From Rhizobium terricola (lineage in GTDB: Bacteria; Pseudomonadota; Alphaproteobacteria; Rhizobiales; Rhizobiaceae): 64,000 nucleotides of DNA. The position numbers and the translations under genes are program-made. The first letter of the stretch is position 1, and each line of letters starts with the position of its first letter. Below are positions 36,522 to 45,079 of this stretch, piece after piece. The notes beneath the pieces were generated by a model. The model was not told the DNA's origin. It did not search any database and saw only the letters and a list, made by a program, of their open reading frames with translations. The stretch is from NCBI RefSeq assembly GCF_012927355.1, contig NZ_JABBGK010000001.1, positions 1 through 64,000 on the forward strand. Reading direction: 5' to 3'.

Positions 36522-37709
36522 ATGGCGATCGAAGGAAGCAAAGCCGGGGAACGGAGCCCGAAAATCAGGCTCGGCATGGTGGGGGGCGGTTCGGGTGCCT
36601 TCATCGGGGGCGTGCATCGCATGGCGGTGCGGCTCGACGATCATTTCGAGCTGGTGGCCGGCGCGCTGTCCTCGACGGCGGAGAAGTCGCTGGCCTCGGG
36701 CCGCGAACTCGGCCTCGACCCCGATCGGTGCTACTGCTCGTTCGAGGAAATGGCGGAAAAGGAGGCGGCTCGGGCCGACGGCATCGAGGCCGTGTCGATC
36801 GTGACGCCGAACCACGTGCACTATCCGGCGGCGAAAGCCTTTCTCGAACGCGGTATCCACGTCATCTGCGACAAGCCGCTGACCTCCAATCTCGAGGATG
36901 CGAAGAAGCTCAAGGCCGTCGCCGACGCCTCGAAGGCACTCTTCGTGCTCACCCACAACTACACCGGCTATCCGATGGTGCGCCATGCGCGGGAGCTGGT
37001 GCAGTCAGGTGAACTTGGCGAGATCCGGCTGGTGCAGATGGAATATCCCCAGGACTGGCTGGCCGAACCGATCGAGCAGACTGGCCAGAAGCAGGCGGCC
37101 TGGCGGACCGATCCCAAGCAGTCGGGTGCCGGCGGATCGACCGGCGACATCGGCACGCATGCCTACAATCTCGGCTGCTTCATCTCCGGGCTCGAGATCG
37201 AGGAACTTGCCGCCGACGTGCACACCTTCGTCGCCGGCCGGCAGCTCGACGACAACGCCCATGTGATGATGCGGTTCAAGGCCAAGGGGGGCGGAATGCC
37301 TGCCAAGGGTCTTCTGTGGTGCAGCCAGGTCGCGGTCGGGCATGAGAACGGGCTCAAGGTTCGCGTCTACGGCACCAAGGCCGGCATCGAATGGGTTCAG
37401 GCCGACCCGACCTATCTGTGGTTCACCCGGCTCGGGGAGCCCAAGCAGCTGATCACCCGTGGCGGCGCGGGTGCCGGTGCCGCCGCCCAGCGCGTGACGC
37501 GCATCCCGAGCGGTCATCCGGAAGGGTATCTCGAGGCTTTCGCGACGATCTATTCGGAAGCGGCGGCTGCGATCAACGCGGCAAGAACCGGCGCGCCGGT
37601 CGATCCGGCGGTCACCTATCCGACCATCGACGACGGCGTGAAGGGTGTCGCCTTCGTCGAGGCCTGTGTGGCGTCGTCGCGCCAGAACGGGGCCTGGGTA
37701 AAGCCCTGA
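36522..37709 (+). CDS. Gfo/Idh/MocA family oxidoreductase
   Basis: A 395-residue NAD(P)-dependent sugar or cyclitol dehydrogenase. The Rossmann domain has [17 protein letters not shown] at about residues 18-34. The conserved EKP-equivalent motif is [15 protein letters not shown] (Lys at about 126), and the C-terminal alpha/beta domain has the active-site region [18 protein letters not shown] (Asp and His at about 209-213). It probably oxidises a ring hydroxyl of a sugar, glycoside or inositol. It is likely co-transcribed with the TIM-barrel gene across the RIME-like repeat (207-nt gap). This dehydrogenase plus TIM-barrel pairing recurs in keto-sugar pathways, so joint action is inferred. Confidence 0.9.
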   Translation: MAIEGSKAGERSPKIRLGMVGGGSGAFIGGVHRMAVRLDDHFELVAGALSSTAEKSLASGRELGLDPDRCYCSFEEMAEKEAARADGIEAVSIVTPNHVHYPAAKAFLERGIHVICDKPLTSNLEDAKKLKAVADASKALFVLTHNYTGYPMVRHARELVQSGELGEIRLVQMEYPQDWLAEPIEQTGQKQAAWRTDPKQSGAGGSTGDIGTHAYNLGCFISGLEIEELAADVHTFVAGRQLDDNAHVMMRFKAKGGGMPAKGLLWCSQVAVGHENGLKVRVYGTKAGIEWVQADPTYLWFTRLGEPKQLITRGGAGAGAAAQRVTRIPSGHPEGYLEAFATIYSEAAAAINAARTGAPVDPAVTYPTIDDGVKGVAFVEACVASSRQNGAWVKP

Positions 37710-37775
37710 CGACAGGCGCCGCGGCGATTTTACTTGCCGCGGCACCTTTCATTGATGTTTTGTTGATCGCGAATT

Positions 37776-37789
37776 CTGAAACGTTGCAG
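37776..37789. promoter_or_regulatory. Candidate operator, CTGnAACGTTGCnG type (copy 2)
   Basis: CTGAAACGTTGCAG differs at one position from the perfect palindrome CTGCAACGTTGCAG. It is found 122 nt before the GH1 start. The motif is shared with the site before the TIM-barrel gene and differs from the twin TGTAAA sites, implying a second regulator. Confidence 0.5.
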
Positions 37790-37911
37790 AAAACGGCGGT
37801 CCGGCCTGTACCTTCGGGCTTGATTGGTCTAAACCGCGCGCGGCCAAATCCGTCGCCGGGCTGGAGCCTGACAAGGCCGGCGTGGCGCATCAGCAAAGAC
37901 GAGTAGTTCCC

Positions 37912-39285
37912 ATGATCGATCCGAAGAGCCTTGCCGCCCGTTTTCCCGGCGATTTCACCTTTGGCGTCGCGACCGCCTCGTTCCAGATCGAAGGGGCGTC
38001 GAAGGCCGATGGCCGCAAGCCGTCGATCTGGGATGCGTTCTCCAACATGCCGGGGCGGGTCTATGGCCGGCACAATGGCGACGTCGCCTGCGATCACTAC
38101 AATCGCTGGGAGGCTGATCTCGATCTCATCAAGGAGATGGGCGTTTCGGCCTACCGCTTCTCGATCGCCTGGCCGCGCATCATCCCGGACGGCACCGGAC
38201 GGATCAACGAGAAGGGCCTCGATTTCTACGACAAGCTCATCGACGGGCTGAAGGACCGCGGCATCAAGGCATTCGCCACGCTCTACCACTGGGACCTGCC
38301 TCTGACCCTGATGGGCGAAGGCGGATGGACGGCGCGCTCGACGGCCTATGCGTTCCAGCGCTATGCCAAGGTGGTGATGGCCCGCCTCGGCGACCGGCTC
38401 GATGCGGTGGCGACCTTCAACGAGCCGTGGTGTTCGGTCTGGCTTTCCCATCTCTACGGCATCCACGCTCCCGGCGAGAGGAACATGGACGCGGCGTTGC
38501 ATGCGCTGCACTACACCAATCTGGCCCACGGTCTCGGCATCGACGCGATTCGGCAGGTGGCGCCGCAGGTGCCGGCGGGCCTGGTGCTCAATGCGCATTC
38601 GGTCATTGCTGCCTCCGAAAGCGCGGCCGATACGGCGGCGGCCGAGCGGGCCTTCCAGTTCCACAACGGCGTGTTCTTCGATCCGGTGTTCAAGGGCGAG
38701 TATCCGGTCGACTTCCTCTCGGCGCTGGGCGACCGCATGCCGAAGATCGAGGACGGCGACATGGCCATCATCGGCCAGAAACTCGACTGGTGGGGGCTCA
38801 ACTATTACACGCCGATGCGCGTCGCCGACGATCCGACGCCGGGCGCCGAATTTCCGGCGACGGCCGATGCGCCGCCGGTCTCCAAGGTGAAGACCGACAT
38901 CGGCTGGGAGGTCTATGCTCCGGCGCTGAAGTCGCTCGTCGAAGGTCTCTACAATCGCTACGAACTGCCGGTCTGCTACATCACCGAGAACGGGGCCTGC
39001 TACAACATGGGCGTCGAGAACGGCGAGGTCGACGACCAGCCGCGCCTCGACTACTACGCCGAGCATCTCGGCGTGGTCGCCGACCTGATCAAGGACGGTT
39101 TTCCGATGCGGGGCTATTTCGCCTGGAGCCTGATGGACAATTTCGAATGGGCGGAAGGTTACCGGATGCGTTTCGGTCTCGTCCATGTCGACTACGATAC
39201 CCAGGTCCGTACCGTGAAGAAGAGCGGCAAGTGGTACAGCGAATTGTCGCGGGAATTCCCGAAGGGCAACTATCGGGCGGAGTGA
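37912..39285 (+). CDS. GH1 beta-glucosidase
   Basis: A 457-residue retaining glycosidase, normal GH1 length. The acid/base Glu171 is in TFNEPW and the nucleophile Glu359 in YITENGA. Glycone-binding residues are recognisable in FGVATASFQIEGA (Gln), YHWDLPLTL (His-Trp) and FAWSLMDNFEWAEGY (Glu-Trp). There is no signal peptide, so it is cytosolic and hydrolyses imported beta-glucosides such as cellobiose or plant aglycone glucosides. ATG 37912 is chosen over an upstream start at 37882 because family members begin just before FPGDFTFGVATAS. It closes the sugar block that began at 30.2 kb. Confidence 0.94.
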   Translation: MIDPKSLAARFPGDFTFGVATASFQIEGASKADGRKPSIWDAFSNMPGRVYGRHNGDVACDHYNRWEADLDLIKEMGVSAYRFSIAWPRIIPDGTGRINEKGLDFYDKLIDGLKDRGIKAFATLYHWDLPLTLMGEGGWTARSTAYAFQRYAKVVMARLGDRLDAVATFNEPWCSVWLSHLYGIHAPGERNMDAALHALHYTNLAHGLGIDAIRQVAPQVPAGLVLNAHSVIAASESAADTAAAERAFQFHNGVFFDPVFKGEYPVDFLSALGDRMPKIEDGDMAIIGQKLDWWGLNYYTPMRVADDPTPGAEFPATADAPPVSKVKTDIGWEVYAPALKSLVEGLYNRYELPVCYITENGACYNMGVENGEVDDQPRLDYYAEHLGVVADLIKDGFPMRGYFAWSLMDNFEWAEGYRMRFGLVHVDYDTQVRTVKKSGKWYSELSREFPKGNYRAE

Positions 39286-39475
39286 AGCCGGCTCTTCGTG
39301 AAAGACAGTTATGCTGCTGTCCTAGGCGTGAGGTTCTCGGTGTAGCCTGATGACGTCGTTGTCGGGAGCGGCTGGCTGGCGCGCAGCTTTACCGGCAGGC
39401 AGTTGTTGGTATTGCTGACGTCCCGGTTAAGGCTGCGCCGTGGCAGCCCGACAGTGTGTCAATGGAAAACCAATG

Positions 39476-39601
39476 TCAGCGGCGCCGATGCCCAGAAAGG
39501 TAGAGTAGCGCTAGAGCCGTAGCCAGTACCACACCGAGAATTCCTGAGCCGGATATTTCGATCAGGCCGAATAGTTTGAGAGATATTGTTGGATCTTGCA
39601 T
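39476..39601 (-). CDS. Small single-helix membrane protein, 41 residues
   Basis: ATG 39601 is preceded by AAAGGA at a good distance (GCTGAAAGGACCGAC then ATG). The product begins MQDPTISLKLFGLIEISG, continues with hydrophobic GILGVVLATALALLYLSG (about residues 20-37), and ends HRRR, a typical positive-inside stop. Codon use (ATA, CTA, TCT) is less GC-biased than in neighbouring genes. No family was recognised. It sits alone between the GH1 and HxlR genes. Small transmembrane proteins of this form often modulate larger membrane complexes, but no partner is evident. Confidence 0.55.
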   Translation of the reverse strand: MQDPTISLKLFGLIEISGSGILGVVLATALALLYLSGHRRR

Positions 39602-39785
39602 GTCGGTCCTTTCAGCAAAAAAACATTGCTCAAAGGGGATGATTGATGAGACTCTCCGGCAACGGGCTTGTCAACAGCGCTCAGGCTCAACTCTGCTCTC
39701 AGCCGTCCTCAGCGGCGGAAATGGGGACTTATCCCTCTTGTCCACAGGCCAGGCGAGCATTGCTGCCGCCGGCGGGCGTCGTGCC

Positions 39786-40184
39786 TCACCCCAGGCGTGC
39801 GACTTTCGGGTCGGCTCGTTCCCCGGCATGCCGCGCGTCGAACTCGGCGCGAGCGTCCTTGATCTGGTCATGATTGCGAAACACCCAGCCGCCCATGGCC
39901 TGAATCGGCTCGCGAAGGGACTGGCCGAGTTCGGTCAACTCGTATTCCACCCGCGGCGGGACGGTCGGATAGACGGTCCGGCGGACCAATCCGTCTCTCT
40001 CCAGCGCGCGCAGGGTCAGGGTCAGCATCCGCTGCGAGATGCCGACAACCGCGCGCTTGAGGTCGCTGAAACGGGTCGGTCCGTCGCCGAGGATCATGAT
40101 GACGAGCACGCTCCATTTGTCGCCGATGCGTGACAGCATCTCGCAGACCGTCTGGCACTTGGCCGGATCATAGTGTTTCGGCAT
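39786..40184 (-). CDS. HxlR family transcriptional regulator
   Basis: A 132-residue winged-helix regulator with the HxlR hallmark Cys near the N-terminus (YDPAKCQTVCEMLSRIGDKWS), followed by LGDGPTRFSDLKRAVVGISQRMLTLTLRALERDGL and the wing PPRVEYELTELGQSL. ATG 40184 is chosen over 40211 because AGAGGA precedes it and MPKHYD is the usual beginning. It is divergent from a nitroreductase gene, a frequent arrangement in which HxlR proteins sense electrophiles or redox state. GGTAAC/GTTACC inverted sites lie between the genes. Confidence 0.9.
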   Translation of the reverse strand: MPKHYDPAKCQTVCEMLSRIGDKWSVLVIMILGDGPTRFSDLKRAVVGISQRMLTLTLRALERDGLVRRTVYPTVPPRVEYELTELGQSLREPIQAMGGWVFRNHDQIKDARAEFDARHAGERADPKVARLG

Positions 40185-40201
40185 TCCTCTTCTCCCGCTG
40201 G

Positions 40202-40265
40202 TTGGTAACAAAAATGTGCCTTCTTGCGCGGTTTTTCAAGTTACCTATTTGATCCTGGTTACCAA
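40202..40265. promoter_or_regulatory. HxlR/nitroreductase control region, repeated GTTACC sites
   Basis: TTGGTAAC (40202-40209) and GTTACCAA (40258-40265) are perfect 8-nt inverted arms. A third partial GTTACC lies between them near 40240. These repeats in the divergent promoter are the best candidates for HxlR binding. Confidence 0.5.
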
Positions 40266-40347
40266 ACGATACCACGCGTTGCCTCCGCTCAGTCCGACCT
40301 CCCAAGGGGCCGTTGCGAGGCGCGCGGAAACCAGGAAAGGTCAAGCC

Positions 40348-40980
40348 GTGCTTCTCGAAAAACTCAACTGGCGCTACGCCACCAAGAAGATGGACCCCGC
40401 GAAGGTCGTTTCCGACGACAAGGTCGAACGCATTCTGGAGGCGGCCCGGCTGGCGCCGACGTCCAGCGGTCTGCAGCCTTACGAAATCATCGTCGTCACC
40501 AACCCGGAAACGCGTGCCAAGATTCGCGAAATTGCCTGGAACCAGGCGCAGGTCACCGATGGTTCGCATCTGCTGGTCTTCGCGGCCTGGGACAACTACA
40601 CGCCCGAGCGCATCAACATGATGTTCGATCTCGTCAACAAGGAACGCGACTTCACCAACGAGGGTTGGGAAAACTACCGGAAGATGCTGCTCGACACCTA
40701 TGTTCCGCGCGACCCGCAGGTGAACTTCGAGCATGCGGCGCGCCAGGCCTATATCGGTTTCGGCCTGGCACTTACGGCGGCCGCCTTCGAAGGCGTGGAT
40801 GCAACCCCGATGGAAGGGTTCGACGCCGCGAAACTGGACGAGATCCTGGGGCTGCGCGAGCGCGGCCTGCGCTCCGTCACCATCATGCCGATAGGCTATC
40901 GTGAGGAAGAGGGCGATTGGCTGGTGAACCTCAAGAAGGTTCGCCGGGCGAAGGACAGCTTCATCAGCGTCGTGAAGTAA
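40348..40980 (+). CDS. Nitroreductase family protein, NAD(P)H-dependent
   Basis: A 210-residue FMN-dependent nitroreductase-fold enzyme from GTG 40348, with AGGAAAGG upstream. Family features are NWRYATKKMDPAKVVSDD and LEAARLAPTSSGLQPYEIIVV at the FMN-binding N-terminus, and the C-terminal loop GLRSVTIMPIGYREEEGDWLV. It is closest in layout to NfsB/YdgI-type reductases, which reduce nitro compounds or quinones. It is divergent from HxlR, which likely induces it. No other start fits; sequence upstream of 40348 is not protein-like. Confidence 0.88.
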   Translation: MLLEKLNWRYATKKMDPAKVVSDDKVERILEAARLAPTSSGLQPYEIIVVTNPETRAKIREIAWNQAQVTDGSHLLVFAAWDNYTPERINMMFDLVNKERDFTNEGWENYRKMLLDTYVPRDPQVNFEHAARQAYIGFGLALTAAAFEGVDATPMEGFDAAKLDEILGLRERGLRSVTIMPIGYREEEGDWLVNLKKVRRAKDSFISVVK

Positions 40981-41050
40981 TTTGTCGATGTGCCGGGTCG
41001 CCTGATCCGGCACATATACGTTTGCGGCCGCCCGGCTAGGCTGTCGCCTC

Positions 41051-41518
41051 CTATTGCGTGCCCTGCGCCTTCCGGCGTGCGAGGAGGCGCTTCTTCTCCG
41101 TCATCTTCAGGCCATCGCGAAAATTCAGGCCGAGCAGACAGAACTGCAGCGCCCCGCCGGCGATTTCGACGGCCTGGACTATGTAGAAAACCTGATCGAA
41201 GGCGCCTGCCGATGCCTTGCCGGACAGGAAGACGGCGGCCGGCAGCATGATGAGAATGCCGTTTGCGGCGATGAAGCGCATGCGGCGCTTCTTGGCGTAG
41301 ATCAGCGGACCCTGCCGCCCCGACGCAAGCGAGAAACCGCTGCCGCCGGTCGCCGCCATCAACGGGATCAACAGACAGACACCGTAGAGGATCGCGGTCT
41401 TCACCGCGGCCACCGCTTCATGGCCTAGGGCGAGTTCAGAAACCAGGGTCGAGACGAGGAAGGTTGCAACGGTGACCAGCGCGAGGGTCCCTGCGATTGC
41501 GTGAATGCGGGCTTTCAT
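41051..41518 (-). CDS. Four-helix membrane protein, function unknown
   Basis: A 155-residue hydrophobic protein with four predicted helices (AIAGTLALVTVATFLVSTLV, AILYGVCLLIPLMAA, FIAANGILIMLPAAVFLSG, FYIVQAVEIAGGALQFCLLG) and a basic C-terminus (KKRLLARRKAQ). The pattern resembles small rhizobial membrane proteins found next to MarR regulators. Its ATG overlaps the MarR stop by 4 nt, so the two are translationally coupled and the MarR protein probably controls it. The substrate or role is unknown. Confidence 0.8.
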   Translation of the reverse strand: MKARIHAIAGTLALVTVATFLVSTLVSELALGHEAVAAVKTAILYGVCLLIPLMAATGGSGFSLASGRQGPLIYAKKRRMRFIAANGILIMLPAAVFLSGKASAGAFDQVFYIVQAVEIAGGALQFCLLGLNFRDGLKMTEKKRLLARRKAQGTQ

Positions 41519-41988
41519 GGGGCGGATCCTTTGACATGTGTATCGGTTTCGAGCCGGTGCTCGACATTGGAAAGGAGTGCGAGGGCCGATTCCAGTTGCT
41601 CCATCTGCAATCCGTCCGCCAGCACATTGGCCCAGGCGCTGTAGAGCGTGTCGACGGCGCGATAGGCGGAGGCGCCTTTGTCGGTCAGCGCATAGAAGGG
41701 CGACCGTTTGTGCCGGGGATTGGGCCGGCATTCGAGGAAGCCATCTTCCTCCAGCTTGTTCACCTGTTTCTGGGCGCCCTGTCGGGTCATGCCCATGGCT
41801 TCGCCGACTTGTGGAACGGTGCGCGGCTCGCCGGCCAACGCAATGGCGCCGAGCACCTGCCATCGGGCACTGGTCAGGTCGAGCGGAGCGACCAGCCGGT
41901 CGCCGCCTTCGAGCAGCCGTCCGTTGATGCGGAAGACGGCAAGCATGATCTCTGTCAGGGCCTGGGCTTCTGCGGTTCTTTCGGTCAT
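41515..41988 (-). CDS. MarR family transcriptional regulator
   Basis: A 157-residue MarR-type winged-helix dimer. The recognition region is VPQVGEAMGMTRQGAQKQVNKLEEDGFLECRPNPRHKRS with wing FYALTDKGASAYRAVD. ATG 41988 (MTERTAEAQ) has GGAGATACAG upstream; ATG at 42000 and further starts are less well placed. A 36-nt near-perfect palindrome at 42004-42039 lies directly before the gene and is almost certainly its own operator. It is coupled to the downstream membrane protein. Confidence 0.9.
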   Translation of the reverse strand: MTERTAEAQALTEIMLAVFRINGRLLEGGDRLVAPLDLTSARWQVLGAIALAGEPRTVPQVGEAMGMTRQGAQKQVNKLEEDGFLECRPNPRHKRSPFYALTDKGASAYRAVDTLYSAWANVLADGLQMEQLESALALLSNVEHRLETDTHVKGSAP

Positions 41989-42003
41989 CTGTATCTCCAT
42001 CAA

Positions 42004-42039
42004 TGACAACCAGTTTCCATTAATGGTAACTGGTTGTCA
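42004..42039. promoter_or_regulatory. MarR operator, 36-nt near-perfect palindrome
   Basis: Half-sites TGACAACCAGTTTCCATT and AATGGTAACTGGTTGTCA match at 17 of 18 positions. The site ends 16 nt from the MarR start, overlapping the expected promoter or Shine-Dalgarno region, so it suits autorepression. It is longer than a usual MarR site of about 16-20 nt and may hold two overlapping sites. Confidence 0.75.
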
Positions 42040-42300
42040 ATATGCATACCAGAACCGATTTGGGCAAATATTCTCCACGATCCGATTTAAGGCGGAAAAA
42101 CATCCCTGTGCGGACCCGCCAACGGGTGCGATAAGCGCATCAGATTTCCGCAGTGCATAGCTGACTTGCGTCCCGCGGGTTTGAAAGGGTGAAACCAAAG
42201 ATGTTAGAGCGACGCCGAACCGTCCGAATGTGTATGTCGCACTAAGCCGACATCCACGCATCTTTGCCGCAATCCTGCGGTTTTCACCGAAGAGAATTCC
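42040..42300. other. Gene-free region upstream of metN
   Basis: About 260 nt without a coding gene. A hairpin is possible around TGTCG (42232-42240 area) and CGACA (about 42248-42252). I looked for SAM-II or other SAM riboswitch landmarks and recognised none. The metN promoter should lie here. Confidence 0.5.
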
Positions 42301-42351
42301 ATGACCGACCGACCTGTTTCTCGCGCTGCCTCGCCGGGGGGTGTCCGATGA
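42301..42351 (+). CDS. Possible 16-residue leader ORF coupled to metN
   Basis: ATG at 42301 opens [16 protein letters not shown] and ends in a TGA at 42349-42351 that overlaps the metN ATG (ATGA). GAGAATTCC precedes it. It has no Met codon beyond the start, so it is not a classical methionine attenuator, but the overlap would allow translational coupling. It may also be chance. Confidence 0.3.
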   Translation: MTDRPVSRAASPGGVR

Positions 42352-43430
42352 TTGCGACTGCCGACTATACTGTCGGGACGGGGCGTCCCATGGTCGCCTT
42401 CGAAGGCGTCACCAAGCATTTCGGCGGCGCGAACGGCCAGACAGCCTTCACCGCGCTGGCCGGCATCGACTACTCGGTCCCGAAGGGCGCGATCAGCGGC
42501 ATCATCGGCCGCTCGGGCGCCGGCAAGTCGACCCTGATCCGGCTCGTCAACGGACTTGAGCTGCCGTCCACCGGTAAGGTTCTGGTCGACGGCGTCGACG
42601 TCGGGGTGCTGGACGAAGCAGGCCTTCGAGGGCTGCGCCGCGAAGTCGGCATGATCTTCCAGCACTTCAACCTGCTGTCCTCGCGCACGGTTCATGACAA
42701 CATCGCCCTGCCGCTCGAGATTGCCGGTCTCGACCGCCAGGCGATCGATCGCCGCGTCAAGCCGCTGATGGAACTCGTCGGTCTTTCCGACAAGTCCGGA
42801 CGCTATCCGGCGGAGCTTTCCGGCGGGCAGAAGCAGCGCGTCGGGATCGCCCGTGCACTCGCCACCGAGCCGAAGCTGCTGCTCTCGGACGAAGCGACCT
42901 CGGCGCTCGATCCCGAGACGACGCAGTCGATCCTGGAACTCCTGAAGACGATCAACCGCGACCTCGACCTCACCGTGCTGCTGATTACCCACGAGATGGA
43001 GGTGGTGAAGACCATCGCCTCGCATGTTGCGGTGATCGACCGGGGACTGATCGTCGAAAGCGGACGCACCTTCGACGTCTTCACGGCGCCGAAGCACGAG
43101 ACCACCCGTGTGCTCCTCTCCGCGACGGTGGGGGCGAAGCTGCCCGAATGGATCCGCTCCGACCTGAAGCCGGTGCCGGCTTCCGGCGACCGGGCGCTCG
43201 TGCGCCTCGTCTTCTTCGGCGACACGGCCTTCCAGCCGCTGACGGCCCGGCTGGTCGCGGAGATCGGCACCGACCTCAACATTCTGGCCGGCGCGATCGA
43301 TGAGATTGCGGGTGAGCCCTTCGGCTCGCTCGTCGTCTCCTATCCCGCCGATCCGGCAACACTCGAGCGGGCCAACCGCTTCTACCAGGAAACCGGTCTC
43401 GCCACGGAGGTGCTCGGCTATGGCGCCTGA
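42348..43430 (+). CDS. metN: Methionine ABC transporter ATPase MetN
   Basis: A 360-residue ABC ATPase. Walker A is GRSGAGKST, the Q-loop IFQHFNLL, signature [15 protein letters not shown], Walker [13 protein letters not shown], and the switch LLITHEM. After about residue 265 comes the NIL (ACT-like) domain that binds methionine and inhibits transport when cytosolic methionine is high ([20 protein letters not shown]). It has a longer than usual N-terminus (about 15 extra residues before [11 protein letters not shown]). ATG 42348 has a GGGGGG run upstream. It is first of metNIQ and overlaps metI by 11 nt. Confidence 0.95.
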   Translation: MIATADYTVGTGRPMVAFEGVTKHFGGANGQTAFTALAGIDYSVPKGAISGIIGRSGAGKSTLIRLVNGLELPSTGKVLVDGVDVGVLDEAGLRGLRREVGMIFQHFNLLSSRTVHDNIALPLEIAGLDRQAIDRRVKPLMELVGLSDKSGRYPAELSGGQKQRVGIARALATEPKLLLSDEATSALDPETTQSILELLKTINRDLDLTVLLITHEMEVVKTIASHVAVIDRGLIVESGRTFDVFTAPKHETTRVLLSATVGAKLPEWIRSDLKPVPASGDRALVRLVFFGDTAFQPLTARLVAEIGTDLNILAGAIDEIAGEPFGSLVVSYPADPATLERANRFYQETGLATEVLGYGA

Positions 43431-44088
43431 AATGCTTCTAAACCTGCTCGTCAAGGCTCTCTGGCAGACCCTGCAGATGGTCGCCGCGGCCGGTCTGCTC
43501 GGTACGCTGGTCGGTCTGCCGATCGGTGTCTTTCTGGCAACGAGCGCGCGCGGCGAGCTTTTTGCCGCGCCGGCGGTCAACCGGATCGTCGGTCTGGTGG
43601 TCAATGCTCTGCGCTCGACACCCTTCATCATCCTCGTCGTCGCGATCATTCCGTTTACCCGTCTGGTCACCGGCACCTCGATCGGCACGATCGCAGCGAT
43701 CGTGCCGCTGACCATCTCGACCATTCCCTTCGTGGCGCGCCTGATCGAGGCGGCGATCCGCGAGGTCGACAAGGGCCTGATCGAGGCTGCGCGTGCCATG
43801 GGGGCCACGCCGTTCCAAATCGTCACCAAGGTTCTGCTTGCCGAGGCAAAGCCCGGCATCACGCTGGCGCTCACCCTGACGCTCGTCAGTCTGATCGGCT
43901 ATTCGGCCATGGTCGGGGCGGTCGGTGGCGGCGGTCTCGGCGACCTCGGCATCCGTTATGGATACCAGCGCTTCATGCCGGAAGTGATGCTGACCGTGGT
44001 GGTTGTGCTGATCGTCCTGGTGCAGGCCGTGCAGAGCGCCGGCGACCATCTCGCCCGCCGCTTCGACAAGCGCAGCCGTCGCAACTGA
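43420..44088 (+). CDS. metI: Methionine ABC transporter permease MetI
   Basis: A 222-residue inner-membrane permease with five helices and the EAA loop region [32 protein letters not shown], which docks onto MetN. N-terminal [21 protein letters not shown] and [23 protein letters not shown] are typical MetI sequences. The ATG at 43420 lies within the 3' end of metN, consistent with coupling. Confidence 0.95.
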   Translation: MAPEMLLNLLVKALWQTLQMVAAAGLLGTLVGLPIGVFLATSARGELFAAPAVNRIVGLVVNALRSTPFIILVVAIIPFTRLVTGTSIGTIAAIVPLTISTIPFVARLIEAAIREVDKGLIEAARAMGATPFQIVTKVLLAEAKPGITLALTLTLVSLIGYSAMVGAVGGGGLGDLGIRYGYQRFMPEVMLTVVVVLIVLVQAVQSAGDHLARRFDKRSRRN

Positions 44089-44123
44089 ATTCCCATCATC
44101 AGAAAACTCAAGGAGCAAACACA

Positions 44124-44900
44124 ATGAGGAAACTGATCGTAGCAGCCGCCGTCGCGGCACTCTTCTCCACTGCTGCCCTCGCCGAGGACATCAAGGTCGG
44201 CGTGACCGCCGGCGAACACGCCCAGATCATGGAAAAGGTGAAGGAAATCGCCGCCAAGAAGGGCCTCAACATCGATATCATCGAGTTCTCCGACTATGTC
44301 GTGCCGAACCAGGCACTGGCCGACGGCGACCTCAACGCCAACTCGTTCCAGCACCAGCCCTATCTTGACAACCAGATCGCCGATCGCGGTTTCGATCTCG
44401 TCAGCGTCGGCACGACCATCACCACCCCGATGGGCGTCTACTCCAAGAAGGTGAAGAGCCTCGAGGAGCTGAAGGATGGCGCGACCGTGGCGATCCCGAA
44501 CGACCCGACCAATGGCGGCCGCGCGCTGCTCGTGCTGGCCTCGAAAGGCCTGATCAAGGTCGATGAAGCCAAGGGCCTCAAGGTCGGCCCGGCCGACGTC
44601 ACCGAGAACCCGAAGAACATCCAGTTCGCCGAACTCGACGCGGCCCAGCTGCCGCGCTCGCTGGACGACGTCGACGCAGCGGTGATCAACACCAACTACG
44701 CGCTCGAAGCCGGCCTGCACCCGAAGACGGATGCGATCGCCATCGAGGGTGAAAAGTCGCCTTACGCGAACGTTATCGCCGTGCGTTCCGCAGACAAGGA
44801 TGCTCCCTGGGTCAAGACGCTGGTCGAGTCCTATCACGACGACAGCATCCGGGCCTTCATCAACGAGGAGTTCAAGGGCGCGCTGATCCCGTCCTGGTAA
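44124..44900 (+). CDS. metQ: Methionine-binding protein MetQ (NlpA family)
   Basis: A 258-residue periplasmic methionine-binding protein. A signal peptide spans residues 1-20 (LIVAAAVAALFSTAALA). There is no lipobox Cys, so unlike E. coli MetQ it should be soluble. Conserved NlpA stretches are FSDYVVPNQALADGDLNANSFQH, VSVGTTITTPMGVYS, AIPNDPTNGGRALL and AAVINTNYALEAGL. It is last in metNIQ, 35 nt after metI, with AAGGAG before the ATG and an intrinsic terminator downstream. Confidence 0.95.
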   Translation: MRKLIVAAAVAALFSTAALAEDIKVGVTAGEHAQIMEKVKEIAAKKGLNIDIIEFSDYVVPNQALADGDLNANSFQHQPYLDNQIADRGFDLVSVGTTITTPMGVYSKKVKSLEELKDGATVAIPNDPTNGGRALLVLASKGLIKVDEAKGLKVGPADVTENPKNIQFAELDAAQLPRSLDDVDAAVINTNYALEAGLHPKTDAIAIEGEKSPYANVIAVRSADKDAPWVKTLVESYHDDSIRAFINEEFKGALIPSW

Positions 44901-44944
44901 GCGGATCGCATTTCTGCCTGCGGCCTGGCCGTGCCTTGTCTCGA

Positions 44945-44978
44945 CCTCTCCCGGCCCCGGGGGAGGTTTTTCTTTTTG
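44945..44978 (+). terminator. Intrinsic terminator of metNIQ
   Basis: Stem CCTCTCCCGG / CCGGGGGAGG (44945-44954 and 44957-44966, one T-G pair) with a 2-nt apex that would open to a tetraloop, followed by TTTTTCTTTTT. It begins 45 nt after the metQ stop. Confidence 0.9.
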
Positions 44979-45079
44979 TTTCCGCCTTTTAGCCGCGAGG
45001 CTATGGGTTTCGGGCACTTGCGTTAAATCAAATTGAACACATTCTGCCGCAGGCTGATCTTTCACTCCAAGGTCTGTCC

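Noticed and set aside
39690..39785. TTATCCCTCTTGTCCACAGG resembling DnaA boxes
   Set aside because: A single imperfect match without an AT-rich unwinding region or replication genes nearby.
42040..42300. SAM riboswitch upstream of metN
   Set aside because: No SAM-II-like conserved core was found by eye. A covariance-model scan would be decisive.
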